DNA of 11,264 bases from Desulfobacteraceae bacterium (GCA_027325475.1 DAIEFO010000039.1:1-11264); one strand, 5' to 3'; numbered from the stretch's first letter, positions 1-6,357 are shown. The notes: generated from the letters alone by a model not told the origin. A program made the numbers and translations.

Positions 1-1
1 G

Positions 2-70
2 ATACGATACCGCCAGGAAATGAACAGCCGTCTCAAAAGTCAGATAGATATGGAGGCGCACTATGTATGA
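2..70 (+). CDS. 3' end of an upstream gene, or the N-terminal part of a frameshifted hepT
   Basis: The frame is open from the left window edge to a TGA at 68-70 and encodes 22 residues ending in DMEAHYV. It overlaps the ATG of the HepT gene at 63 by 8 bases. One reading is the C-terminus of a separate upstream gene; MNT-type nucleotidyltransferase antitoxins often sit next to HepT and would fit the position. The other reading is that these codons belong to HepT itself. HepT proteins are usually longer than the 82 residues seen downstream, and a tandem TATGTATG at 62-69 would explain a frame jump. The window edge prevents a decision. Confidence 0.4.
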   Translation: MRYRQEMNSRLKSQIDMEAHYV

Positions 71-311
71 CCGCTTTCTGCTGTTAGGACAAATAGAAGA
101 GGTTGGTGAAAACATCAAAAAAATCGACAAGATCACTCAAGGCAAACTGCTTGAGCGTTTTCCCGCAATTCACTGGCCGGGAGTGAAGGGAACAAGGGAT
201 GTCCTGGCTCACGATTATTTCGGTATTGACCATGAAGAAATTTACAATATCTGCATCAATGACTTGATCCCCTTAAAACAGGCTGTGCAGCGGATGCGAG
301 AGGAGGTATAA
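63..311 (+). CDS. hepT: HepT-like (DUF86) ribonuclease-type toxin, short form
   Basis: This 82-residue protein matches the C-terminal two thirds of the HepT/DUF86 family. It has the helix ending in IEEVGENIKKI (family IxxIGEA), the FPAIHWPGVKGTRDVLAHDYFGID block, and a final DLIPLKQ helix. RDVLAHDY fits the family's RxxxxHxY RNase motif, so the active-site residues are intact. HepT proteins are HEPN-fold toxins normally neutralised by an MNT nucleotidyltransferase; that partner is not in the window but may lie just upstream. The start at 63 is supported by GGAGG at 52-56 with 6-base spacing. Family members usually run about 110-145 residues, so the N-terminus may be lost or in the other frame. 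The TAA stop shares one base with the next gene's ATG at 311, which suggests translational coupling. Confidence 0.75.
   Translation: MYDRFLLLGQIEEVGENIKKIDKITQGKLLERFPAIHWPGVKGTRDVLAHDYFGIDHEEIYNICINDLIPLKQAVQRMREEV
301..306 (+). promoter_or_regulatory. Ribosome binding site of the restriction-gene remnant
   Basis: A perfect AGGAGG lies four bases before the ATG at 311, inside the last codons of hepT. It shows that the ATG at 311 was a genuine start even though the gene behind it is broken. Confidence 0.7.
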
Positions 312-800
312 TGGCCCTGCATCCCGATTTCCCCGCTTCCCCGCACGCGATTCTTGAACCGGGCGTCCGGTGGTTTCCCGCCGATGGAAAAACTCATGCC
401 GCCGCTTGTGGCGGAGCTGCGCCGCAAAGTGAAGGAATTCCGCGACGGTGGATACACAGGCAAGGCGACGCCGAAATCCGGGACACAATGATGTCGTCTC
501 TTATGCCAGGAACTACCTGGCCGTACATTTCAAGCTGGATTATGTGAACCATTCCGGAGATATTTCCAATTACTACCCGGATTTCATGGTCAAGCTGTCC
601 GACAGGCGGATTGTCATCGTCGAAACCAAAGGGCGGGAAGATTTGGATGCGCCGCTGAAGATGGCGCGACTCCGGCAATGGTGCAAAGATGTCAATCGGG
701 TGCAGGCAGACGTGACATATGACTTTGTCTATGTGGATGAAGAAGGTTTTGAAAAATACAGGCCGGCTTCATTCGAGCAGTTACTGGCAATGCCCCCTGC
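311..800 (+). pseudogene. Internally deleted, frameshifted restriction endonuclease (BPTD_3080/type III-like)
   Basis: Three fragments in three frames follow the family order. From 311 the frame encodes MALHPDFPASPHAILEPG and continues to WFPADG, a typical N-terminus for this class. From 384 a +1 frame encodes EKLMPPLVAELRRKVKEFRD, then meets TGA near 489. From about 487 a third frame encodes NDVVSYARNYLAVHFKLDYV, then NYYPDFMVKL, VIVETKGRED, LRQWCKDVNRVQ and FDFVY-like YDFVYVDEEGFE, which is the extreme C-terminal endonuclease-like region. Intact homologues are roughly 1000 residues, so the helicase/ATPase core is deleted near 483-487. Homology ends near 795 (SFEQLLA), where it abuts the convergent phosphatase gene. 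The remnant cannot make a working enzyme, though the C-terminal piece remains a 127-codon open frame from 448 to 831. The family name is recalled from sequence similarity, not searched. Confidence 0.7.
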
Positions 801-1949
801 CTGCTCAACGGCCATTATCAGCATCGCCTGATCGTCATCTGCTGGCCTGCCGTCGGCAAACCGGGAGATATCCTCGACGATCTTTGCAAGAATGTCCGCC
901 GGCGCGTCCGATCCGGCGGCCTCGATCTGCTGCATCAACCGGAGCGCCCCATAAGCGTCCCCCCTGTCATTGAACCGATCCGTGATGCCATCCGTATAAA
1001 AAAGCAGACGGTCCCCGGGCTGGAGCGTCACTTCGGTAAGCGGCACCCCGTCATACGGGGTTATGCCCATAATCAGAACGCCTTCGCAGGGCAGTTCCGC
1101 CGCCGATCTTTCCGCATATCTGTAAAGAATGGGAGGCGGGTGGCCGGCGCGCGCAATTTGCAGCAATCGGGTAGCGGGGTGATAAACCGTATGGATGGCG
1201 GTGACGAAATGGTCTCTGTTCACCTTACACAGGTTGTCGTTGATGTAGGCGATAACCCGGTCCGGCCTGCCCATATCCACGGGGCAGGAACGAAACAGGG
1301 TGCAGGTCATGGCCATCAGCACCGTCGCCGGCGCGCTGTGGCCTTCGGCGTCGGCGACGAACACGGCGATGCGACCATCCGGAAGTTCGGCAATATCGTA
1401 GTAATCACCGCCTGCATAGCGGCTGGTTTCGTAATGCACGGCCATCTTCAAACCATGGATGGAGGGGAGACGGTCGGGTAAAAGGTCTCGTTGCAATTGA
1501 GAGACGATTTGCAGTTCACGTTCCAGTTCATCGCGCTGGTGCTGCACTTCCGTATTCAGGCGGTGAATCGTCAGGTGGGTGTTCACCCGTGCAATCACTT
1601 CTTCGGGCTGAAAGGGTTTGGCGACATAATCCACCGCTCCCAGTTGCAGGCCGCGGACTTTGTCTCCGGTTTCATCCAGGGCGGAAAGAAAAATAACGGG
1701 AATTTTCCGGGTGTCCGGATTGGCTTTTAGTCGCCGACACACCTCAAAGCCATTGATTCCTGGCATCATGACATCCAGCAGGATGAGGTTTGGATGTGCT
1801 TTTTGGGCGATTCCCAGAGCCGTTTCTCCGTTTTTGGCAAAGAGCAGCCTGCTTCCGAGCCTTTCCAGAGTCTGAAAAAGCATTTGCAGGTTGGCCGGTT
1901 GATCGTCCACCAGGAGGATGGATTCTGTGTTGTTGTCTGTTTCCGACAT
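729..1949 (-). CDS. Response regulator with PP2C/SpoIIE-type serine phosphatase output (RsbU-like)
   Basis: This 406-residue protein has an N-terminal REC domain (about 10-128), a coiled-coil linker (about 130-155) and a SpoIIE/PP2C phosphatase domain (about 165-382). REC shows acidic D15-D16, phosphoacceptor D59 in LILLDVMMPG, S89 and K111 in YVAKPF. The phosphatase has the metal-binding blocks GGDYYD (180-185), VADAEGHSAPA (198-208), FYTDGITDRF (317-326) and DDDQAML (371-377). Such proteins dephosphorylate anti-sigma-factor antagonists in response to a sensor kinase; no cognate kinase or sigma regulator is visible here. The start is supported by an AAGGGA-type site just upstream, 14 bases after the preceding gene's stop. 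The last ~20 residues, after VEQAGG, are encoded by antisense DNA of the restriction-gene remnant, so the native stop was probably lost in a deletion. Confidence 0.93.
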   Translation of the reverse strand: MSETDNNTESILLVDDQPANLQMLFQTLERLGSRLLFAKNGETALGIAQKAHPNLILLDVMMPGINGFEVCRRLKANPDTRKIPVIFLSALDETGDKVRGLQLGAVDYVAKPFQPEEVIARVNTHLTIHRLNTEVQHQRDELERELQIVSQLQRDLLPDRLPSIHGLKMAVHYETSRYAGGDYYDIAELPDGRIAVFVADAEGHSAPATVLMAMTCTLFRSCPVDMGRPDRVIAYINDNLCKVNRDHFVTAIHTVYHPATRLLQIARAGHPPPILYRYAERSAAELPCEGVLIMGITPYDGVPLTEVTLQPGDRLLFYTDGITDRFNDRGDAYGALRLMQQIEAAGSDAPADILAKIVEDISRFADGRPADDDQAMLIMAVEQAGGIASNCSNEAGLYFSKPSSST

Positions 1950-1963
1950 GTGTGTTCCCTTCG

Positions 1964-2275
1964 TTACGCCCCCAACAGCGCCACCGCCACTTGCAGTTGC
2001 TCTGCTTCACATTTCAGGCGCGCCAGCACCGCTTCTTTTTCTTGCGGTGCGGATGCCAGCCGTTCGGACAGTTCCTGAACGTTTTGCGTCTCATCGGCCA
2101 GGTTTTGCACCACGTACTCCTGCCAGTACGCCTTGCAGCGGTCTCCAAGCATTTGGTGCAGCGTTTCTATTTGCGGGCCGTTCATGAAGTTGCACAAATC
2201 GTCAATGAATCGCTCTTTGATGGCCTGAAACCGGCCTTGTCTGCATTCGTCTCCGGCCTGGAGCAGCCATATCAC
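1964..2275 (-). CDS. Hypothetical protein upstream of the REC-PP2C gene, possibly 5'-truncated
   Basis: I do not recognise this 103-residue, soluble, largely helical protein. It starts at a GTG and ends with charged helices containing ELSERLASAPQEKEAVLARL. It lies 14 bp before the phosphatase gene on the same strand, so the two are probably co-transcribed and may work together. The same frame stays open upstream to about 2377 with protein-like sequence (KNHHLLLIPLLFSGDSAGYR) but has no ATG there and meets a TGA at 2378-2380. A neighbouring frame encodes HPVLIRNMGTQ just upstream. This suggests that the original gene was longer and has a frameshift near 2370, or that the GTG start is wrong. 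It lacks a histidine-phosphotransfer signature, so I do not call it an Hpt protein. Confidence 0.5.
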   Translation of the reverse strand: MIWLLQAGDECRQGRFQAIKERFIDDLCNFMNGPQIETLHQMLGDRCKAYWQEYVVQNLADETQNVQELSERLASAPQEKEAVLARLKCEAEQLQVAVALLGA

Positions 2276-2408
2276 GCGGGAAAGCCCATTGCGGCACGCT
2301 CGATACCCGGCGCTGTCACCGGAAAAAAGCAGCGGTATGAGAAGCAGATGGTGGTTCTTGAGTTCCCATGTTTCGGATCAGCACGGGGTGTTCTTTGTTG
2401 GAAATCAC

Positions 2409-2540
2409 CTAAAGTCTCTTTATGGCCTTATTGAAATATCCTTGCAAGGGAAAAATGACGATTTCTCCATCATTGACGGCTTCGTAAAAAGAAAATATCC
2501 TTTTACCTACCGGAATTATAGAAACATCATTCTCAATCAT
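2409..2540 (-). CDS. Possible 43-codon ORF coupled to the fic stop
   Basis: An ATG at 2540 overlaps the fic stop codon by 8 bases and opens a 43-codon frame beginning MIENDVSIIPVGKRIFSFYE and ending FPLQGYFNKAIKRL. The overlap resembles translational coupling, and the composition looks like protein. However, the frame runs across a copy of the TTTTTACGAAGCCGTCA repeat, and no family is recognised, so it may be a remnant or chance. Confidence 0.22.
   Translation of the reverse strand: MIENDVSIIPVGKRIFSFYEAVNDGEIVIFPLQGYFNKAIKRL
2474..2490 (+). repeat. Copy 1 of the TGACGGCTTCGTAAAAAGTC repeat
   Basis: The 17 bases TGACGGCTTCGTAAAAA are identical to the start of the copy at 6592. The copy lies just downstream of the fic gene; on the fic strand it reads as the TTTTTACGAAGCCGTCA orientation. 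The short arms allow a small hairpin, so a role as a weak terminator or mRNA 3'-end element is possible but not shown. Confidence 0.7.
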
Positions 2541-3315
2541 TAAAACTTTCCGGCAGCATAAGTAAAAATGGAAGGCATTGTGAATAATCCAATTCATAGA
2601 AATTGACGCCAAGATCAATAGACCGATAATAGTCGCCCTGATGTTCTTTATAATACTTTTCAGACAGAATATGCCAATACTGTTCCCCTAATTTCGACGT
2701 TAAGAACCATTTTTCCAATAACCGCGCCGATCTCCCATTTCCATCGGCAAACGGATGAATATGAACAAATCGCAAATGAAGCAATGAAGCAAAATAGAGG
2801 GTTTCTTTGATTGATGTTGGCGAATAGAGAAGTGATTCAATGTCGGTAAGGAATAGACGCATATGCTCGGTAACAAATTGATCTTCAACCGCCACATAGA
2901 CTAACCCTGATTCACTGAATACACCGACAGGTTCTTTTCTATATTTTCCCTGTTTCGATTTAATCAAAATATGTTTCGATAAGATCGCATGTGATGTTAA
3001 GAAATTCTGTTCATTCAGAACGTGTTCTCTGGCAAAATGATAGGCAGCGACCAGATCATCAATTTCCGTCACCTCTTTCTTTTTAAAGAGGGTATCCTTC
3101 CGCATTTTCAAGTTCATATAGGTATTGACATCCAGGGTGTTTCCTTCAATATTTGACGAAAAGACCGCGGATACTTGAATTCGGTACCCAACATCAAGTT
3201 CTTTTCCTTGTCCTGCAAATGCCAGCACTCGATCAATTACGCCTTGATTGACGCATTGTTCATATGCGTCATAAAACGGCTTGTCATGAAGTCTCAAGTA
3301 ACCTTTCTCGCTCAT
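2533..3315 (-). CDS. Fic-family protein (probable AMP-transferase) with N-terminal inhibitory motif
   Basis: The ATG at 3315 gives 260 residues; a TTG at 3345 would add ten. The catalytic Fic motif HPFADGNGR (about 187-195) is complete, with the catalytic His and the phosphate-binding GNGR. Upstream, SSNIEGN (about 53-59) fits the [S/T]xxxE[G/N] inhibitory helix of class II Fic proteins, whose Glu blocks ATP binding. Fic enzymes usually transfer AMP from ATP to a hydroxyl side chain of a target protein; the target cannot be inferred. The N-terminal helical region resembles Fic/DUF4172-type proteins, and I see no separate C-terminal DNA-binding domain. The gene is visibly richer in A+T than its neighbours and is flanked on both sides by repeat copies and gene wrecks, which points to horizontal acquisition. 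It appears intact. No strong Shine-Dalgarno precedes either start. Confidence 0.92.
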   Translation of the reverse strand: MSEKGYLRLHDKPFYDAYEQCVNQGVIDRVLAFAGQGKELDVGYRIQVSAVFSSNIEGNTLDVNTYMNLKMRKDTLFKKKEVTEIDDLVAAYHFAREHVLNEQNFLTSHAILSKHILIKSKQGKYRKEPVGVFSESGLVYVAVEDQFVTEHMRLFLTDIESLLYSPTSIKETLYFASLLHLRFVHIHPFADGNGRSARLLEKWFLTSKLGEQYWHILSEKYYKEHQGDYYRSIDLGVNFYELDYSQCLPFLLMLPESFND

Positions 3316-3355
3316 AAGATGGCTTTCTGATATGGTCTTTAGCAAGAGCTACGAT

Positions 3356-3384
3356 TGACGGCCAAAAAAGTCCGGATGCTGCGG
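3356..3384 (+). repeat. Degenerate copy 2 of the repeat, longer match
   Basis: TGACGGC followed by AAAAAAGTCCGGATGCTGCG parallels the copy at 6592, which continues AAAAAGTCCGCATGCTGCG. The TTCGT centre is altered or shortened. Two copies sharing the GTCCGnATGCTGCG extension show that the repeat unit is longer than its 20-base core. It lies at the 5' side of fic. Confidence 0.6.
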
Positions 3385-3525
3385 ATTTTATATCGCGGTC
3401 GCGGACATTCTGCAATGAATTCCGGATGGCTCGATTTCCCGTGGTTGCCGGTGTCGTCAACCGGGTGACGATGAGCTCGGCGCCGGCCAGAAGTTCCGTC
3501 GCACCCGCTGGTTCAGTAACGACTT

Positions 3526-3655
3526 GACGACAAGGCAATTTACAGGTACGAAAATCAAATACGCCGATGCGTCTATTGAGGCCAGGGGCATTCAAGATTT
3601 TCTTCCGCCGCCGCCCGAAGAACTTGCTTTCCGGGAGGCAGAGCAAACGCGAGAT
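3526..3655 (+). pseudogene. Relic of a BrnT toxin 3' end overlapping a CopG-type antitoxin 5' end
   Basis: Two overlapping frames each give a familiar fragment. From 3526, DDKAIYRYENQIRRCVY followed by a stop resembles the C-terminus of BrnT-like toxins (KGKKIYExENQI). In the frame containing 3548, TKIKYADASIEARGIQDFLP followed by PPPEELAFRE resembles the N-terminus of CopG-family antitoxins (KIKYTDEP..DFLPPPEEL). Intact loci often overlap in just this way, the antitoxin start lying inside the toxin's last codons. Here the expected antitoxin ATG is ACG at 3548-3550, the toxin body upstream is interrupted by a TAA at 3517-3519, and antitoxin homology ends at about 3650. The locus is dead. Family assignment is from memory of the motifs. 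Confidence 0.5.
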
Positions 3656-3870
3656 TGTTCGGGTAAAATCCGAAGAAAACGGGGCGCGGGAAGAGCGCTG
3701 TACCGGCGATTACATCTTTGAAAACGAATGCCAGAGCTTCCACACCCAAAAAGACCGACCGCTGAAACTGAAAAGCATCTTCCACGAACGCGCGTCCGGA
3801 CGACCGTCCCTCTATCTCGCTATGCCACCAGTACAAAAAGGAACCGTGAATGAACAACAATCTAAAATTT

Positions 3871-3900
3871 ATTCGCGTGTATTCGCGTTCATTCGCGGTT
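3871..3900 (+). repeat. Three perfect-phase 10-bp direct repeats, ATTCGCGnnn
   Basis: Three adjacent decamers read ATTCGCGTGT, ATTCGCGTTC and ATTCGCGGTT. The 7-base core is invariant and the last three bases vary. The 10-base period equals about one helical turn. They lie 21 bp before an ATG at 3921 that opens only a short frame. Confidence 0.85.
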
Positions 3901-3921
3901 GATAGAATGCGAGGAAACTAA

Positions 3922-4060
3922 TGGCACTGCATAAAATTTTCCGTTGTCTATCTCTACGATGTAGCAGGGGTTCAGGATAAACATGACCTGATGCGCTACG
4001 ATGCCGGCGGTCTGGTATCCGGAAGCATGTTCGACGAGGCCTGGCTTCGTCTGGCGGGTT
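3922..4060 (+). pseudogene. Unassigned coding-like remnant
   Basis: The plus frame from 3922 is open to a TGA at 4129-4131 and has protein-like sequence in its first part: KFSVVYLYDVAGVQDKHDLM, then GGLVSGSMFDEAWLRLAGF. It has no start codon in phase near its beginning; TAA precedes it at 3919-3921. Its last ~70 bases are antisense to the nucleotidyltransferase gene, so genuine coding probably ended near 4060. I do not recognise the family. It may be an internal piece of a larger gene lost by deletion. Confidence 0.3.
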
Positions 4061-4061
4061 T

Positions 4062-5483
4062 TCAGGAATTCAAAATCCGGCGCGTCAAAGACAGGGCGTC
4101 CGCTTTATCCGCAATCTCTCCCATATCCTGAGCTTCCCTGATGCGCTCCAGAAGCCTGCCCATTTCAGGCCCCGGCTTGATCCCCATGTCCACCAGGTCA
4201 TTGCCTGAAATCAGGCTGCTGCGCGCCAGTTGAGGTTGAGCCTTGTCATAATACTGCAGGGCCGCCCGCCTGAACCAGTCAAGATGCGCGGCCATCACAT
4301 CGGCCCTGGAAGCCGGCCCCAAAGCGCTTTGAATATCCGCCATTCCCAGAATAAAGATTGGAATGACGTCGTCTCCGAATTTCCGGAACCATCGCATCAG
4401 CGTTCGGGGCCTGACATCAGGAGCAGACAGACTTAGCACGTGCAGATGCTCCGAGAGCAGCAACCCAAGGAGATCCCGATCCCGCTTCGCCATCTTCAAC
4501 CGCTCCGTGATTACGGCCATCATTGCCGCGCCGGCTTCGTCATGACCATAGAATGTGATGCGACCGGTCTCATGGTTCAACCCGCGGGTGGGGGGCTTTC
4601 CGACATCATGCAGCAATGCCGCCAGCTTCAGGAGCGAAAGCCGGTGGTGTCCGCCGAGATTGTCCGAGATTGTCCGGTGATTCTCCTCGAAATATTCCGG
4701 CAGATGATTCAGAATGTATTCGCAGTGTTTGATCACCAACAGGGAGTGGCCCCACACATCTTTGTGGTGATAGGTATTCTGGGGGCATCCTTTCATGGGA
4801 CCGATTTCAGGAAATATCACCTCCAGAATACCGGTTTCATCCATTGTGCGGATAACCTCCGCCGCAACGGACTGCTCCAGAATGAGCAGCAGTTCCGAGA
4901 CGATCCGCTCAACCGATATGCGCGCCAGCAGCAAAACGCCGGCCTGCATTTTTTTCTGTGTGGCCGGTTCTATGACAAACCCCAGTTGAGCAGCCAGCCG
5001 ATACGCTCTCAGAATCCTCAGCGGATCGGACTCAAAAACGTCCTTGCGGACACAGCGGATGATTTTTTTCCTGATATCCCCTCTGCCGTTTACCGGATCG
5101 ATAATGTCTCCCGGCTGCCCGTTTTTCCCGATCTGCATGGCGATGGCGTTAATGGTGAAATCCCGGCAGCGCAGATCCTCCAGGATTGTCGCTCCCCGCA
5201 TTTCGGCAATATCGAGAACTCTGGAAGGAAAATTTCTGTCCACAACGCGAAAGGTCGGCGCATCAGGCTTTTTCTCCATCGGAACAACGGCCACGTTCTT
5301 GCCTTTTGCCAGCAAACGGGCGAACATTCCGGCATCTTTACAGACCAGATCGATATCCTTACACATTCTGCCCAGCAATAAATCGCGGATAACGCCTCCC
5401 ACCAGATACAGTTCAGGGAAAGGTTCCTTAATATCAGACACCCATTTACCCAGATCGATGACATCCATTGCTGACGAATTCAT
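4062..5483 (-). CDS. CCA-adding/poly(A) polymerase family nucleotidyltransferase with HD domain
   Basis: This 473-residue class II nucleotidyltransferase begins with the polymerase head: LYLVGGVIRDLLLG (26-38) and KDIDLV (42-47) give the GG and DxD metal-binding motifs. RCRDFTINAIA (105-115) and DPLRILRAYRLAAQLGF (153-169) form the nucleotide-recognition and neck motifs. A central HD domain follows, with H245 (WGHS) and LLHDVGKP (290-297), then a C-terminal helical region with SGNDLVDMGIKPGPEMG. This order matches bacterial CCA tRNA nucleotidyltransferases that repair or complete tRNA 3' ends; closely related poly(A) polymerases or A-adding enzymes cannot be excluded from sequence alone. The HD domain may add phosphohydrolase activity. 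The start at 5483 follows an AAAAAAGG stretch. The EamA transporter gene ends 10 bp upstream, so the two are likely co-transcribed. Confidence 0.92.
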   Translation of the reverse strand: MNSSAMDVIDLGKWVSDIKEPFPELYLVGGVIRDLLLGRMCKDIDLVCKDAGMFARLLAKGKNVAVVPMEKKPDAPTFRVVDRNFPSRVLDIAEMRGATILEDLRCRDFTINAIAMQIGKNGQPGDIIDPVNGRGDIRKKIIRCVRKDVFESDPLRILRAYRLAAQLGFVIEPATQKKMQAGVLLLARISVERIVSELLLILEQSVAAEVIRTMDETGILEVIFPEIGPMKGCPQNTYHHKDVWGHSLLVIKHCEYILNHLPEYFEENHRTISDNLGGHHRLSLLKLAALLHDVGKPPTRGLNHETGRITFYGHDEAGAAMMAVITERLKMAKRDRDLLGLLLSEHLHVLSLSAPDVRPRTLMRWFRKFGDDVIPIFILGMADIQSALGPASRADVMAAHLDWFRRAALQYYDKAQPQLARSSLISGNDLVDMGIKPGPEMGRLLERIREAQDMGEIADKADALSLTRRILNS

Positions 5484-5493
5484 AGACCTTTTT

Positions 5494-6357
5494 TCAATCC
5501 GCCTTGTGGGTGAAGGACGCCCACAGGACGGCCCCTAAAATCAGCGCCCCCCCCGATATCGTTCGCAGCGACGGCGTTTCGTGAAGCAGTATCCAGGCCA
5601 GCAGGATGCCGTAAACAGGCTCCAGACCGAAAACGATACTGGCGGTTTGGGCGCGAAGCGTCCGAAGGCTTGCCACCACCAGTCCCTGAGCCAACGCGGT
5701 GAATATGACACCCAGCACCATCAAAAGCAGGATGTCCCATCCGGTGACAGCGCTTTTCCACTGAAACGCAACCGGAAGCGTACACAGGGTGGCGAATATC
5801 TGCTGGTAGAATGCAACGGTGATGGCCGGGTATTTCCGGACATAGGAGCGACTCAGCAGCGACAACAGCGCAAATGTGAATGCCGATACAATTCCCCACA
5901 GAACTCCCTGTGTCAGGTGATTGCGGATGTCGAATTTTGGCGTTACCAGAACGAGACCCGCTACCACAACCAGTGCGGAAATCACATTGCGGCGGTGCAG
6001 GCTTTCTTTGAAAATGATGGGTTCGAGAAATGTGACGAACAGCGGGAATGTCGAAAATGCGAGCAGTCCCAGCGCCACCGTCGATACCTGGATGGACTGG
6101 AAAAAGGTGAACCAGTGCAACGCCAGGATCACGCCCGAAAGCGCCAGCATCAACATATCCTGCCAACGGGCCACCCGCAGACTCGAACGTGTCAGTGCGG
6201 CGGCGACCGCCAGAGCGATGCCGCCGAAAGCGGTTCTGCCGCAGGTGATGACCATGGGGCCGGCGGCGATCAGCTTGGCGAAAAGCCCCACCCCTCCAGC
6301 CAGCAGCACTGCCGTATGAATTTGAATCAGGCCGGCCCGGTCTTTCAGAATGTTCAT
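5494..6357 (-). CDS. EamA/DMT-superfamily membrane transporter
   Basis: This 287-residue hydrophobic protein shows the internal duplication of the drug/metabolite transporter superfamily: one EamA repeat at about 12-138 and a second at about 150-283, with roughly ten transmembrane helices in total. Each repeat ends with a matching signature, FLEPIIFKE (110-118) and GLEPVYGILLAWILLHE (244-260), which supports the assignment strongly. Members export or import small metabolites such as amino acids; no substrate can be read here. It acts in the cytoplasmic membrane. The ATG at 6357 is preceded by GAGG with short spacing. The gene lies just before the nucleotidyltransferase gene on the same strand; the link is probably operonic convenience rather than shared function. 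Confidence 0.92.
   Translation of the reverse strand: MNILKDRAGLIQIHTAVLLAGGVGLFAKLIAAGPMVITCGRTAFGGIALAVAAALTRSSLRVARWQDMLMLALSGVILALHWFTFFQSIQVSTVALGLLAFSTFPLFVTFLEPIIFKESLHRRNVISALVVVAGLVLVTPKFDIRNHLTQGVLWGIVSAFTFALLSLLSRSYVRKYPAITVAFYQQIFATLCTLPVAFQWKSAVTGWDILLLMVLGVIFTALAQGLVVASLRTLRAQTASIVFGLEPVYGILLAWILLHETPSLRTISGGALILGAVLWASFTHKAD

Larger units (their letters stand above)
3316..4061. other. Gene-poor stretch with toxin-antitoxin and other relics
   Basis: No intact gene is supported between fic and the nucleotidyltransferase gene. The stretch holds a degenerate repeat copy (3356-3384), a toxin/antitoxin junction relic (about 3526-3655), a decameric ATTCGCG repeat (3871-3900) and an unassigned open frame with protein-like sequence (3922-4060). 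The section 3655-3870 is open in one plus-strand frame, but I could not assign its product. Confidence 0.6.

Noticed and set aside
1964..2275. Histidine phosphotransfer (Hpt) protein feeding the response regulator
   Set aside because: Position is suggestive, but I see no HxxKG-type phosphorylation motif in the helices.
1790..2434. 214-codon plus-strand frame across the phosphatase 5' end
   Set aside because: It overlaps the REC domain on the other strand and shows no family features.
3284..3646. 120-codon minus-strand frame upstream of fic
   Set aside because: No recognisable domain; it crosses the repeat copy and the antitoxin relic, so it is probably fortuitous.
3871..3900. CRISPR-like array
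   Set aside because: The units are adjacent 10-mers without spacers, and there are no cas genes in the window.
4440..5381. Long plus-strand open frame (313 codons) opposite the nucleotidyltransferase gene
   Set aside because: It is antisense to a gene with complete catalytic motifs and has no recognisable domain; it is a shadow frame.
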